This document shows positions 32,525 through 40,706 of a stretch of 64,000 nt of DNA, piece by piece. The position numbers and the translations under genes are program-made. Position 1 is the stretch's first letter. Each line of letters starts with the position of its first letter. Origin of the DNA: Amycolatopsis bartoniae (GTDB lineage Bacteria > Actinomycetota > Actinomycetes > Mycobacteriales > Pseudonocardiaceae); NCBI RefSeq assembly GCF_014191255.1, contig NZ_JACHWH010000006.1, positions 186,001-250,000 on the forward strand. Direction: 5' to 3'. The notes beneath the pieces are model-generated. The model did no database searches, was not told where the DNA came from, and saw only the letters and a list, made by a program, of their open reading frames with translations.

Positions 32525-33958
32525 ATGAGCACTGTTACAGATCGTGCCCTCTTGGAGGTCCAGGTGCTGCCCACCGTGCCCCACACCGACCGGCGCCGCT
32601 GGCTCGCGCTCACGGTGCTGTGCGCGCAGACGCTGATGATCGTGCTCGACCAGACGATCGTGAACGTCGCGCTGCCGTCCATCCGCGACGACCTCGGCTT
32701 CACCCCCACCGGCCTCGCCTGGGTGATCAACGCCTACCTGGTCGCGTTCGGCGGACTGCTGCTGCTCACCGGCCGCCTCGGGGACCTGCTCGGGCGCCGC
32801 CGCGTCTTCCTCGCCGGGCTGGCCGTGTTCACCGTCGCGTCCCTGCTGTGCGGGCTCGCCCCGGACGCCGGGGTGCTCGTCGCCGCCCGGTTCGTGCAGG
32901 GCATCGGTGGCGCCGCCTCGTCCGCCGTGGTGCTCGGCATGATCGTCGCGCTGTTCCCCGGCACCCGTGAGCGCGCCAAGGCGATCGGCGCGTTCAGCTT
33001 CGTGCAGGCCGCGGGCGGCACGATCGGCAGCGTCACCGGCGGCGTGCTCACCGCGGCCGTCAGCTGGCACTGGATCTTCCTGATCAACCTGCCGATCGGC
33101 GTCGTCGCCGGGCTCGCGGCCCTGCGGTTGCTCGACCGCGACACCGGCACGGGCCTGCGCGGCGGTGCCGACGTGCTCGGTGCCGTGCTGGTCACCGCCG
33201 CGCTGATGCTCGGCGTGTACGCGATCGTCGAGCTCGCTCCCGCCGCGGGCGGGGTGTCGGTGCTGCTGCTCGCGGGATTCCTGGTGCGCCAGGCGAAGGC
33301 CGCGCGCCCGCTGCTGCCGCTGCGGCTGTTCGCCTCGCGCACCCTGGCGGGCGCCAACGTCGTGCAGGTGCTGCTGATCGCCGCGTGCTTCGCCTTCCAG
33401 TTCCTCGTCGTGCTGTACCTGCGGCAGGTGCTCGGCTACGCCGCGCAGGACACCGGACTGGCGATGGTGCCGGTCGCCGCCGCCATCGCCGCGGTCTCGA
33501 TCGCGGTGTCGGCCCGCGTGACCGCCCGCTTCGGCGAACGCGCCGTGCTGCTGGGCGGGCTCGTGCTGATGACCGGCGGCCTGCTCCTGCTGGCTCGCGT
33601 CCCGGTCGACGGCCGGTTCGCCACGGATCTGCTGCCCGCGATGCTCCTGCTCGGAACCGGCTTCGGGCTGGCGATGCCGGCGCTCATCGCGCTCGGCATG
33701 CGCGACGCGCGGCCCGAGGACACCGGCCTGGCTTCGGGGGTGTTCAACACGACCCAGCAGGTCGGCGGTGCGCTCGGGCTGTCCGCGCTCGCCGTGGTCG
33801 CCGCCGCCCGCACCGAAGCCCTGCCCGGGCTGTCTCCTGGGAAAGCGCTTACCGCCGGATACCACCTGGCTTTCCTCGTCGCCGCGGGGCTCGTCGCGGC
33901 CGCGGCGGTACTGGCGGCGTTCGTGTTCACTCCCCGGCGTGGCGGCGCGACGCGGTGA
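32525..33958 (+). CDS. MFS drug exporter, DHA2 (EmrB/QacA) family
   Basis: A 477-residue transporter with about 14 membrane helices. Motif A is GRLGDLLGRRRVFLAGL (loop 2-3), motif D1 is LDQTIVNVALPSIRDDLG in helix 1, and motif C (antiporter) is GAFSFVQAAGGTIGSVTGGVL in helix 5. These identify the 14-TMS DHA2 proton antiporters, which export drugs and dyes. The ATG at 32525 is chosen because earlier in-frame residues read across the operator. Probably repressed by the divergent HxlR protein. Confidence 0.9.
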   Translation: MSTVTDRALLEVQVLPTVPHTDRRRWLALTVLCAQTLMIVLDQTIVNVALPSIRDDLGFTPTGLAWVINAYLVAFGGLLLLTGRLGDLLGRRRVFLAGLAVFTVASLLCGLAPDAGVLVAARFVQGIGGAASSAVVLGMIVALFPGTRERAKAIGAFSFVQAAGGTIGSVTGGVLTAAVSWHWIFLINLPIGVVAGLAALRLLDRDTGTGLRGGADVLGAVLVTAALMLGVYAIVELAPAAGGVSVLLLAGFLVRQAKAARPLLPLRLFASRTLAGANVVQVLLIAACFAFQFLVVLYLRQVLGYAAQDTGLAMVPVAAAIAAVSIAVSARVTARFGERAVLLGGLVLMTGGLLLLARVPVDGRFATDLLPAMLLLGTGFGLAMPALIALGMRDARPEDTGLASGVFNTTQQVGGALGLSALAVVAAARTEALPGLSPGKALTAGYHLAFLVAAGLVAAAAVLAAFVFTPRRGGATR

Positions 33959-33984
33959 GGAGTCCGGCGTTACCGTCCCCGCTC

Positions 33985-34791
33985 GTGCGCTCCCATTCCT
34001 ATGACGACGTCCTCGCCGGACCGCGCAGGCGCAAGATCCCCGAGGTCGCGGCGGAGCCGGGGCTCGTGGTGGAGGACCCGGCCAGCGGGTTCTGCGGCGC
34101 GGTGGTGCGGCTGGAGCACGGCACCGTGGTGCTCGAAGACCGCCGGGGCCGCCACCGCGTGTTCCCGCTCGTCCCGGCCGGGTTCCTGCTCGAAGGCAAG
34201 CCGGTGACGCTGGTGCCGCCGAAAGCCGCCGCCAAGCCCACCCGGACGGTGTCCGCGTCCGGGTCGGTGCGAGTGGCGGGCCTGCGGGCCCGCACCGCGC
34301 GCGACTCGCGCATCTGGGTGGAGGGCAAGCACGACGCGGAGCTCGTCGAACGCGTGTGGGGGCACGATCTGCGTGTCGAGGGCGTCGTGGTGGAGCCGCT
34401 CGACGGCGTCGACGTGCTGGCCGAGCGCATCGACGAGTTCGGCACCGGCCCGGGGCGCAGGCTCGGCGTACTGGTGGACCACCTCGTCGCCGGCAGCAAG
34501 GAGTCGCGGATCGTGGAAGCGGTTTCCGACGAGCATGTGCTGGTCACCGGGCACCCCTACGTCGACATCTGGCAGGCCGTCAAACCCGCCGCCGTCGGCA
34601 TCTCCGCGTGGCCGTCGGTGCCGCGCAGCGTGCCGTGGAAGGAAGGCATCTGCGCCGCGCTCGGCTGGGGCGAGCCGTACGAGGGGTGGCAGCGCGTGCT
34701 CGGCGCGGTGTCGAGTTTCCGGGACCTGGAGACCCCGCTGATCGGGGCGGTCGAGCGGCTGATCGACTTCGTCACCGATCCGGAAGGCTGA
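33985..34791 (+). CDS. DUF3097 family protein
   Basis: A 268-residue conserved actinobacterial protein. Recognisable family segments are RSHSYDDVLAGPRRRKIPEV at the N-terminus, SRIWVEGKHDAELVERVWGHDLR (about 113-135), GVLVDHLVAGSKESRI (about 163-178) and HPYVDIWQAVKPAAVGI. The EGKHDAELV/DHLV pair recalls Toprim-like acidic motifs, but this is only a resemblance. The start is GTG 33985. Function unknown. Confidence 0.85.
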   Translation: MRSHSYDDVLAGPRRRKIPEVAAEPGLVVEDPASGFCGAVVRLEHGTVVLEDRRGRHRVFPLVPAGFLLEGKPVTLVPPKAAAKPTRTVSASGSVRVAGLRARTARDSRIWVEGKHDAELVERVWGHDLRVEGVVVEPLDGVDVLAERIDEFGTGPGRRLGVLVDHLVAGSKESRIVEAVSDEHVLVTGHPYVDIWQAVKPAAVGISAWPSVPRSVPWKEGICAALGWGEPYEGWQRVLGAVSSFRDLETPLIGAVERLIDFVTDPEG

Positions 34792-34865
34792 TCCCGCTGG
34801 TCCGACGCGGGCCAATTCGCGTGTGCACTGGCTGCGACCGGTCACTTTCTGCCACGATGAGGTGC

Positions 34866-35297
34866 ATGACACCGGCGCTGATCTGGCTCGTCGCGGGCAT
34901 CGTGCTCATGGTCGCCGAGGTCGTCTCCGGCGACTTCGTGCTGCTGATGCTCGGCGGTGGCGCGCTGCTCGGTGCCGCCTCGGCCGCGGTCACCGGCAAC
35001 CCGGTCATCGACGTGATCGTGTTCGCGGTCGCCTCCACGGCGCTGCTGTGGCTGGCCCGCCCGGCGCTCAAGCGGCGGTTCCTGAACACGCCCGACATCA
35101 AGATGGGGCCGGAGGCGCTGATCGGCACGCACGGCGTGGTGGTCGCCGCCGTCGACGGCCACCACGGGCAGGTCCGGCTCGGCGGAGACGTCTGGTCGGC
35201 CCGCAGCCTCGCCGAAGGAGAGCTGATCGAGCCCGGCACGAAAGTGACCGTGGTACAGATAACGGGCGCCACGGCCGTGGTGTCACCGGAGATTTGA
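34866..35297 (+). CDS. NfeD family membrane protein
   Basis: A 143-residue short NfeD protein. Three membrane segments (LIWLVAGIVLMVAEVVSG, FVLLMLGGGALLGAASAAV, VIDVIVFAVASTALLWLARP) precede a C-terminal OB-like domain (about 80-143; ALIGTHGVVVAAVDGHHGQVRLGGDVWSARS by segments). NfeD proteins partner with SPFH proteins in membrane microdomains; such a gene starts 28 bp downstream. The ATG 34866 is preferred; ATG 34857 would add three residues. Confidence 0.88.
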   Translation: MTPALIWLVAGIVLMVAEVVSGDFVLLMLGGGALLGAASAAVTGNPVIDVIVFAVASTALLWLARPALKRRFLNTPDIKMGPEALIGTHGVVVAAVDGHHGQVRLGGDVWSARSLAEGELIEPGTKVTVVQITGATAVVSPEI

Positions 35298-35325
35298 GCC
35301 AACCCACAGCACCCGGGGAGAGAAC

Positions 35326-36705
35326 TTGGGAACCGCAGCGATCATAGTTGTCGCGGTCATCGCCCTGTTCGTGATCGTCACGATCGCGAAGGCGATCATG
35401 GTGGTCCCGCAGGCCCAGTCCGCCGTCATCGAGCGGCTGGGCCGCTTCCGCACCGTCGCGTCGCCCGGCCTGAACTTCCTGGTGCCGTTCCTGGACCGGG
35501 TGCGGGCGCGGATCGACCTGCGCGAGCAGGTGGTGTCGTTCCCGCCGCAGCCGGTGATCACCGAGGACAACCTGACGGTCTCGATCGACACCGTCGTCTA
35601 CTTCCAGGTGACCGACTCCCGCGCCGCCGTGTACGAGATCTCGAACTACATCGTGGGCGTGGAGCAGCTGACCACCACCACCCTGCGCAACGTGGTCGGT
35701 GGCATGACGCTGGAGCAGGCGCTGACCTCGCGCGACCAGATCAACAGCCAGCTGCGCGGCGTGCTGGATGACGCCACCGGCCGGTGGGGCATCCGCGTCG
35801 CGCGGGTCGAGCTGAAGGCGATCGACCCGCCACCGTCCATCCAGGACTCGATGGAGAAGCAGATGCGCGCGGACCGGGAGAAGCGCGCGATGATCCTCAA
35901 CGCCGAGGGCCAGCGGGAGGCCTCGATCAAGACGGCGGAGGGGCAGAAGCAGTCGCAGATCCTCGCCGCGGAGGGCCAGAAGCAGGCCACGATCATGGCG
36001 GCGGAGGCCGACCGGCAGTCGCGGATCCTGCGCGCACAGGGTGAACGCGCGGCGCGCTACCTGCAGGCGCAGGGCCAGGCGAAGGCGATCGAGAAGGTGT
36101 TCGCCGCGGTGAAGGCGGGCCGCCCGACGCCGGAGGTGCTGGCCTACCAGTACCTGCAGACGCTGCCGCAGATGGCGCAGGGCGACGCGAACAAGGTGTG
36201 GCTGGTGCCGAGTGACTACGGCAACGCGCTGCAGCAGTTCGCCCGCGCATTCGGCAAGCAGGACAGCGACGGGGTGTTCCGCTACGAACCGCCCGCCGAG
36301 GAGGACGTGCAGCCGCCGAGCCTGGAGGACGACGACGTGGCCTCGTGGTTCGACACCTCCACCGACCCGCGGATCGCCGAGGCGGTGCGCGAGGCGGAGA
36401 AGGTGGCGCGCCAGGAGGTGCCGGGACCGCTGGGCACCCAGCCCGCGACCCCGGCGCCGGACCTGCCGCGCGGCGGCAGCCTGGCCGAGGAGGAGCCCCA
36501 CGACGCGCCGGTCGACTCGCCGCCCCCGGCGCCGCCGCAGGCCGCGCAGCAGCCCCCGGCGGCTCCCCAGCAGCAGGCGGGCCCGCCGACCGGGCCGCAG
36601 CAGGGGCTGCCGCTGCGCCAGCCGGGGCAGCACTACAACACCCCGCCGATCAGCCCGTATCCCACGCAGCAGCCGCCGCAGGGCGGCCAGTACCCGAGGC
36701 AGTAA
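35326..36705 (+). CDS. SPFH/band 7 (stomatin-like) membrane protein
   Basis: A 459-residue protein starting at TTG 35326 (GGGGAGAGA upstream). One N-terminal membrane helix (IIVVAVIALFVIVTIAKAIM) is followed by the SPFH domain: AQSAVIERLGRFRTVASPGLNFLVPF, then LREQVVSFPPQPVITEDNL and QINSQLRGVLDDATGRWGIRVARVELKAIDPP in segments. A coiled region rich in EGQREASIKTAEGQKQSQILAAEGQ units (about 185-250) follows. The final 110 residues are Pro/Gln-rich and disordered, longer than in most stomatins. With NfeD it likely forms a scaffold for membrane protein quality control. Confidence 0.9.
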   Translation: MGTAAIIVVAVIALFVIVTIAKAIMVVPQAQSAVIERLGRFRTVASPGLNFLVPFLDRVRARIDLREQVVSFPPQPVITEDNLTVSIDTVVYFQVTDSRAAVYEISNYIVGVEQLTTTTLRNVVGGMTLEQALTSRDQINSQLRGVLDDATGRWGIRVARVELKAIDPPPSIQDSMEKQMRADREKRAMILNAEGQREASIKTAEGQKQSQILAAEGQKQATIMAAEADRQSRILRAQGERAARYLQAQGQAKAIEKVFAAVKAGRPTPEVLAYQYLQTLPQMAQGDANKVWLVPSDYGNALQQFARAFGKQDSDGVFRYEPPAEEDVQPPSLEDDDVASWFDTSTDPRIAEAVREAEKVARQEVPGPLGTQPATPAPDLPRGGSLAEEEPHDAPVDSPPPAPPQAAQQPPAAPQQQAGPPTGPQQGLPLRQPGQHYNTPPISPYPTQQPPQGGQYPRQ

Positions 36706-36715
36706 GCGCTTACCG

Positions 36716-36756
36716 CCCGTCCCCTCCGGAACCCGTCCGGAGGGGACGGGCTTTTT
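36716..36756. terminator. strong intrinsic terminator, shared by convergent genes
   Basis: A perfect 15-bp stem, CCCGTCCCCTCCGGA with TCCGGAGGGGACGGG, around the loop ACCCG is followed by CTTTTT. It lies between the SPFH stop and the stop of the convergent MFS gene. Confidence 0.92.
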
Positions 36757-38108
36757 CACGCCCTGCGCCGCGCGTACGTGCCGTGGTCGGCGATGTCGGC
36801 GCGGGAGCGGTCGGTGATCAGCCAGCCGCACAGGCAGGTCACCAGCACCGACAGCACGATGTACGCCGAGATCGAGTACGGCGTACCGGTCACCGCCAGC
36901 AGCCACGTCGCCAGCAGCGGCGCGGGCCCGCCGGCGAAGACCGACGCGAGCTGGTAGCCCAGCCCGGCGCCGCCGTAGCGCAGGTGCGTCGGGAAGCTCT
37001 CGCCGATGAACGCCGCCTGCGGTCCGTACTGCAGCGCGTGCGCGATGAGCGACGCGATCACCACGATGAAGATCGCGACGTGCCCGCCGCCCTTGAGCAC
37101 CGCGAAGTACGGGAACGCCAGCACCCCGGTCAGCACCGCGCCGGTGAGGTAGACCCACTTGCGGCCGATCCGGTCGGACAGCTGGGAGAAGAACGGGATG
37201 GCCACCAGTTCCAGCGCGGCGGCGACGAGCACGGCGTTGAGCACGAACGTCTTCGAGTAGTGGTGCTGCGCCACCACGTACACCAGCACGTAGCTGGTGA
37301 ACAGGTAGAACGGCATCTGCTCGCTGAAGCGCAGCCCGGCCGAGAGCAGGATCTCCCGCCAGTGGTGGCGGATCGCCTCGCCGACGGGGTTCCGCGCGGT
37401 CTGCTGGCGCGCCACGATCGCCGCGAACATCGGGGTCTCCAGTATCCGCAGCCGGATCACCAGCCCGATGGCCACGAGCACGAAGCTGAGCAGGAACGGG
37501 ATCCGCCAGCCCCACGCGTCGAACGCCGCGTCGCTGAGCACGGCGGACAGCAGCGTCATCCCGCCGGTGCCGAGCACGAGGCCGCACGGCACACCGATCT
37601 GGGCGAAGCTGGCGAGCAGGCCGCGGCGGCGCTGGTCGCCCCACTCCATGGCCAGCAGCACCGAACCGCTCCACTCGCCGCCGATCGCGAGGCCCTGCAC
37701 CAGCCGCAGCGCGACCAGCAGCAGCGGCGCCGCGACGCCGATGCTGCCCGCGCCGGGCAGCACGCCGACCAGCGCGGAGGCGAGCCCCATGAACAGCAGG
37801 GTGATCACCAGGGTGGCCTTGCGGCCGATGCGGTCACCCCAGTGGCCGAAGATCGCCGCGCCGACCGGCCGGGCGGCGAACCCGACGGCGTAGGTGGCGA
37901 ACGACTGCATCGCACCGGCGTAGCTGCTCGACGCGGGGAAGAACAGCTGGGGGAAGATCAGTGCGGCGGCGGTGTTGTAGAGGAAGAAGTCGTACCACTC
38001 GATCGTCGTGCCGATCGCGCTGGCGACGGCGGCACGGCGGACCTGGGTCCGCTGCTCGGTGGCCTGGCTGTCGATGACCTTGTGCGCTTCGTTGCGTCCG
38101 AGAACCAT
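36756..38108 (-). CDS. MFS transporter, metabolite:H+ symporter (MHS) family
   Basis: A 450-residue 12-helix carrier. Markers of the MHS family are the start of helix 1 in IGTTIEWYDFFLYNTAAALIF (the 'EWYDF' signature), motif A in GHWGDRIGRKATLVITLL and the loop RLVQGLAIGGEWSGSVLLAMEW. The family imports organic acids such as citrate, shikimate, alpha-ketoglutarate or osmolytes with protons. No catabolic genes adjoin, so the substrate is unknown. Confidence 0.92.
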   Translation of the reverse strand: MVLGRNEAHKVIDSQATEQRTQVRRAAVASAIGTTIEWYDFFLYNTAAALIFPQLFFPASSSYAGAMQSFATYAVGFAARPVGAAIFGHWGDRIGRKATLVITLLFMGLASALVGVLPGAGSIGVAAPLLLVALRLVQGLAIGGEWSGSVLLAMEWGDQRRRGLLASFAQIGVPCGLVLGTGGMTLLSAVLSDAAFDAWGWRIPFLLSFVLVAIGLVIRLRILETPMFAAIVARQQTARNPVGEAIRHHWREILLSAGLRFSEQMPFYLFTSYVLVYVVAQHHYSKTFVLNAVLVAAALELVAIPFFSQLSDRIGRKWVYLTGAVLTGVLAFPYFAVLKGGGHVAIFIVVIASLIAHALQYGPQAAFIGESFPTHLRYGGAGLGYQLASVFAGGPAPLLATWLLAVTGTPYSISAYIVLSVLVTCLCGWLITDRSRADIADHGTYARRRA

Positions 38109-38198
38109 CCTGGGCCTCCAGTGACTGGCATCACACTGCAGGCAACGATCGCGGACGAAACGGGCGAAGTCCAGACCGCGCGGACGATCAGTTCCCGT

Positions 38199-38960
38199 TC
38201 AGTCGTCCACCGGTGCCAGGACCGGCCGTTTCGGGTTGAGCGCGTCGCCGGAGGACTCGCCGCGCAGGCGCCGGCCCACCCACGGCAGCGCGTGCTCGCG
38301 GGCCCACCGCAGGTCCTCCGCGCGCTGACGCCGGCGGTCCACCGAGGGACGCGGGCCGAGGACATTGCGGGTCAGCTCGTGCGGCACCCCGAGGACGTCG
38401 AGCACGCTGATCGCGACCTCGGTGTGCCCGAGGGCGTTGAGGTGCAGCCGGTCGGCGGACCACATCCGCCGGTCCCGCAGCTGCCGCATGGCCCACATGT
38501 CCACGACGCGGGCGCCGTGGCGGGCGGCGATGACCCGGGCGTGCTCGTTGTAGATCGCGGTGCGCCCGCGCATCCGGCGGAACAGCGGGTCCTCGACGCC
38601 GTCGACGCCGGTGAACAGCACGACCGTGGCGCCGGTCTCGGCGAGCCGGGCGACGGCCTTGTCGTACTCGTCGGCGAGCGCGTCGATGTCCACCTTGGGG
38701 CGCATCAGGTCGTTGCCGCCGGCGTAGAGCGTGACCAGGTCCGGCTCCATGGCGAGCGCGGGTTCGAGCTGCTCGGACAGCACCTGGCCGAGCAGCCTGC
38801 CGCGGATCGCGAGGTTGGCGTAGCGGAAGTCCGGCTCACGGGTGGCGAGGACCTCGGCCACCCGGTCGGCCCAGCCGCGCACCCCGTTCGGGCGGGCCGG
38901 GTCGTCGTCGCCGACGCCCTCGGTGAAGGAGTCGCCGAGGGCCACTAAGCGCTTGCTCAT
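38199..38960 (-). CDS. SGNH/GDSL hydrolase family protein
   Basis: A 253-residue esterase-fold protein. Block I is RLVALGDSFTEGVGDD (Ser nucleophile at residue 10), block II has the Gly in IRGRL, block III is TLYAGGNDLMRP (Asn) and block V is ADRLHLNALGHTEVA with the catalytic Asp and His. There is no signal peptide, so it is cytoplasmic. ATG 38960 opens immediately before the conserved strand. The substrate is unknown; relatives deacylate lipids or deacetylate sugars. Confidence 0.9.
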   Translation of the reverse strand: MSKRLVALGDSFTEGVGDDDPARPNGVRGWADRVAEVLATREPDFRYANLAIRGRLLGQVLSEQLEPALAMEPDLVTLYAGGNDLMRPKVDIDALADEYDKAVARLAETGATVVLFTGVDGVEDPLFRRMRGRTAIYNEHARVIAARHGARVVDMWAMRQLRDRRMWSADRLHLNALGHTEVAISVLDVLGVPHELTRNVLGPRPSVDRRRQRAEDLRWAREHALPWVGRRLRGESSGDALNPKRPVLAPVDD

Positions 38961-39010
38961 GCCGGCTACTCTAGGTGCCCGCCCTTGCGGCCCCGGCACC
39001 GCCGGGTGCT

Positions 39011-39421
39011 TCAGCCGGCGTGCTCCCTGACCGCGAGCCGCTGGTCGATGCCCGTGACGGTCAGCGCGCGGACGGCCCACCGGTTGCCTCCGGTGACCAC
39101 GCACAGCTCGATGCCGACCTGGCGGGCCAGCAGGTCCGCGTACAGCAGCGTGGAAAGCCCGGCGGCGCCGAGGAAGTCCACTTCGGACAGGTCCACCACG
39201 AGGGTGCGCAGGGTGCCGCGCAGCCGGGCGACGAGCACCTCGGTGAGCTTCGGCGCACTCGCACTGTCCACTTCGCCCCGGACGTGGACGACGGCGGTGT
39301 GCGGGCCCGGTCGTTCGACGCATACCCGCAGTGAGGACCCGGGGGCGGCGAAGGGCGCCTGGCGCTGGCGGGGCACGGACGGCCCAGTCCGCGGGGAGGA
39401 GAACGCATCTGCGGTGGTCAC
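39011..39421 (-). CDS. STAS domain protein, anti-anti-sigma factor-like, non-phosphorylatable site
   Basis: A 136-residue protein with an N-terminal low-complexity tail (1-28) and one STAS domain (about 30-130). Strand HTAVVHVRGEVDSASAPKL is the standard opening. At the position where SpoIIAA-type proteins have D-S-S-G-L, the sequence reads DFLGAAGLSTLL, so the phospho-acceptor Ser is replaced by Ala (Ala86-Ala87). It may act as a constitutively active antagonist, or not follow the partner-switch cycle at all. No anti-sigma kinase gene adjoins it. Confidence 0.82.
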   Translation of the reverse strand: MTTADAFSSPRTGPSVPRQRQAPFAAPGSSLRVCVERPGPHTAVVHVRGEVDSASAPKLTEVLVARLRGTLRTLVVDLSEVDFLGAAGLSTLLYADLLARQVGIELCVVTGGNRWAVRALTVTGIDQRLAVREHAG

Positions 39422-39547
39422 TTCGCCTCCAGCCTCCGCCCGGGAAGCGGGCGGGGTACGGCTTGGGTGGCGGCTACCGGCTTAACCGTTGCCGGCAGTC
39501 TAGTCCAGTCCGGCTCGCCGGGCAGGTGGTGTTTCGCCTGTTCCGGT

Positions 39548-40612
39548 TCAGTTCTCACCCCGGCGGTCGGCGAGGATCTGCGCCAGCGTGTGCACCGGGG
39601 AGCTGTCGAGCTTGTGCCGGTGCGCGTCGTAGTGGTCGCGGGTGGTGCGGATGTCGGCGTGCCCCAGCAGGTCCTGCACCTTCTGCACCGGCACGTCGTG
39701 CGCGAGCAGCAGCGTGCCGGTGGTGCGGCGGGCGGTGTGCGGGCTGATCCCCGCGGCGCCGGGGATGCCGGCTTCGGTGGCGAGCTTGCGCAGGGTTTGC
39801 CAGACGTCGCGCTGCCGCAACGGTTTCCCGCCCGGCTTCGTCCGGTCGTAGGGGTGCGGGATGGTGGCCAGCAGCGGACCCGAAGGCTCTTCGCGTTCGG
39901 CGCGGAGCCGGAGGTACTCGCGCAGCGGGCGCAGCGCGGGGGCCACCAGCGGCACGAAGTCACGCCGTCCGCCCTTGGCGCGGTAGCGCAGGATCGTGTG
40001 GCCGGAGTCGGTGTCGAGGTCGTCGACCTGGGCGCTGGTGATGCCCGAGACGCGCAGTCCGGTGTAGAAGAGCAGGGCCACCAGCGCGGCGTCGCGCCAG
40101 GACGTCTCCGTGCCGGCGCGGCGGGCGCGGCGCTCGACGTGGTCGAGCAGGGTCGCGGTGGCCTTCTCGTCCAGTGCGGGCAGGGGAGAGGTCCGCTCGC
40201 GCTTGGGCCGCCCGGCGGCGGCGACCGGGTTGCGCTCGGTGACGTCGTTCGACTGCAGGTACCGGTACCAGCTGGACACCCCGGCGAGGGTGCGTGCCAC
40301 CGTCGAAGGCGCCGCGGGCCGCGGCACGCCGTCCGGCCCGGTGACGGTGAGGGTCAGCTTCCACGCGTCGACGTCCGCCCGCCGCGCCTGCAGCGGGTCG
40401 AGCCCGGTCCGCTGGCACCACGAGAGCCAGCCCGCGAGGTCCGCGTAGTAGGCGCGTTGCGTGTGCTCGCTCTTGTCCGCCTTCAGCCACAGCACCGTCA
40501 CGTGACGAATCGCGTACCGGTCTCCCGGATCGGCGGGCGGCAGCGCGGGCAACAGCGCCACCGCCTCCGCGAGATCGCTTCCAGGGCTCCCCATCGGGAC
40601 AAGCTCCGTCAT
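39548..40612 (-). CDS. tyrosine recombinase (XerC/D-like site-specific integrase)
   Basis: A 354-residue recombinase. The N-terminal SAM-like core-binding domain (about 35-130) includes HTQRAYYADLAGWLSWCQ. The catalytic domain (about 150-335) has Arg187 in LFYTGLRVSGI, Lys213 in YRAKGGR, His292-x-x-Arg295 in SPHTARRTTG, His318 in DLLGHADIRTT and nucleophile Tyr328 in RDHYDAHR, a complete RKHRHY set. ATG 40612 is chosen; a longer form would extend into the AT-rich intergenic palindromes. It is divergent from a Cys-rich coiled-coil gene, which may be its accessory partner. No tRNA or att pair flanking it was found. Confidence 0.88.
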   Translation of the reverse strand: MTELVPMGSPGSDLAEAVALLPALPPADPGDRYAIRHVTVLWLKADKSEHTQRAYYADLAGWLSWCQRTGLDPLQARRADVDAWKLTLTVTGPDGVPRPAAPSTVARTLAGVSSWYRYLQSNDVTERNPVAAAGRPKRERTSPLPALDEKATATLLDHVERRARRAGTETSWRDAALVALLFYTGLRVSGITSAQVDDLDTDSGHTILRYRAKGGRRDFVPLVAPALRPLREYLRLRAEREEPSGPLLATIPHPYDRTKPGGKPLRQRDVWQTLRKLATEAGIPGAAGISPHTARRTTGTLLLAHDVPVQKVQDLLGHADIRTTRDHYDAHRHKLDSSPVHTLAQILADRRGEN

Positions 40613-40706
40613 AACTGTGATTATCACGGAACATTGTCGCGAAAATGTTGAGCAGTAACGCGTGTCGCGCAACTGGTTTTACTATCGCGTACGCGAAACT
40701 AGGGGT
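40613..40706. promoter_or_regulatory. AT-rich divergent control region with three inverted repeats
   Basis: Between the recombinase and coiled-coil starts lie GTGATTATCAC (40617-40627, 5-bp arms), AACATT...AATGTT (40630-40649, 8-nt spacer containing TCGCG) and the perfect 12-bp palindrome TCGCGTACGCGA (40685-40696). TCGCG recurs. Composition is much more AT-rich than surroundings. It presumably carries both promoters and protein-binding or recombination sites. Confidence 0.6.

Noticed and set aside
38109-38198. Repeat-like GTGACTGGCATCACAC as an operator before the MHS transporter
   Set aside because: Arms are imperfect and short; no regulator gene is adjacent.
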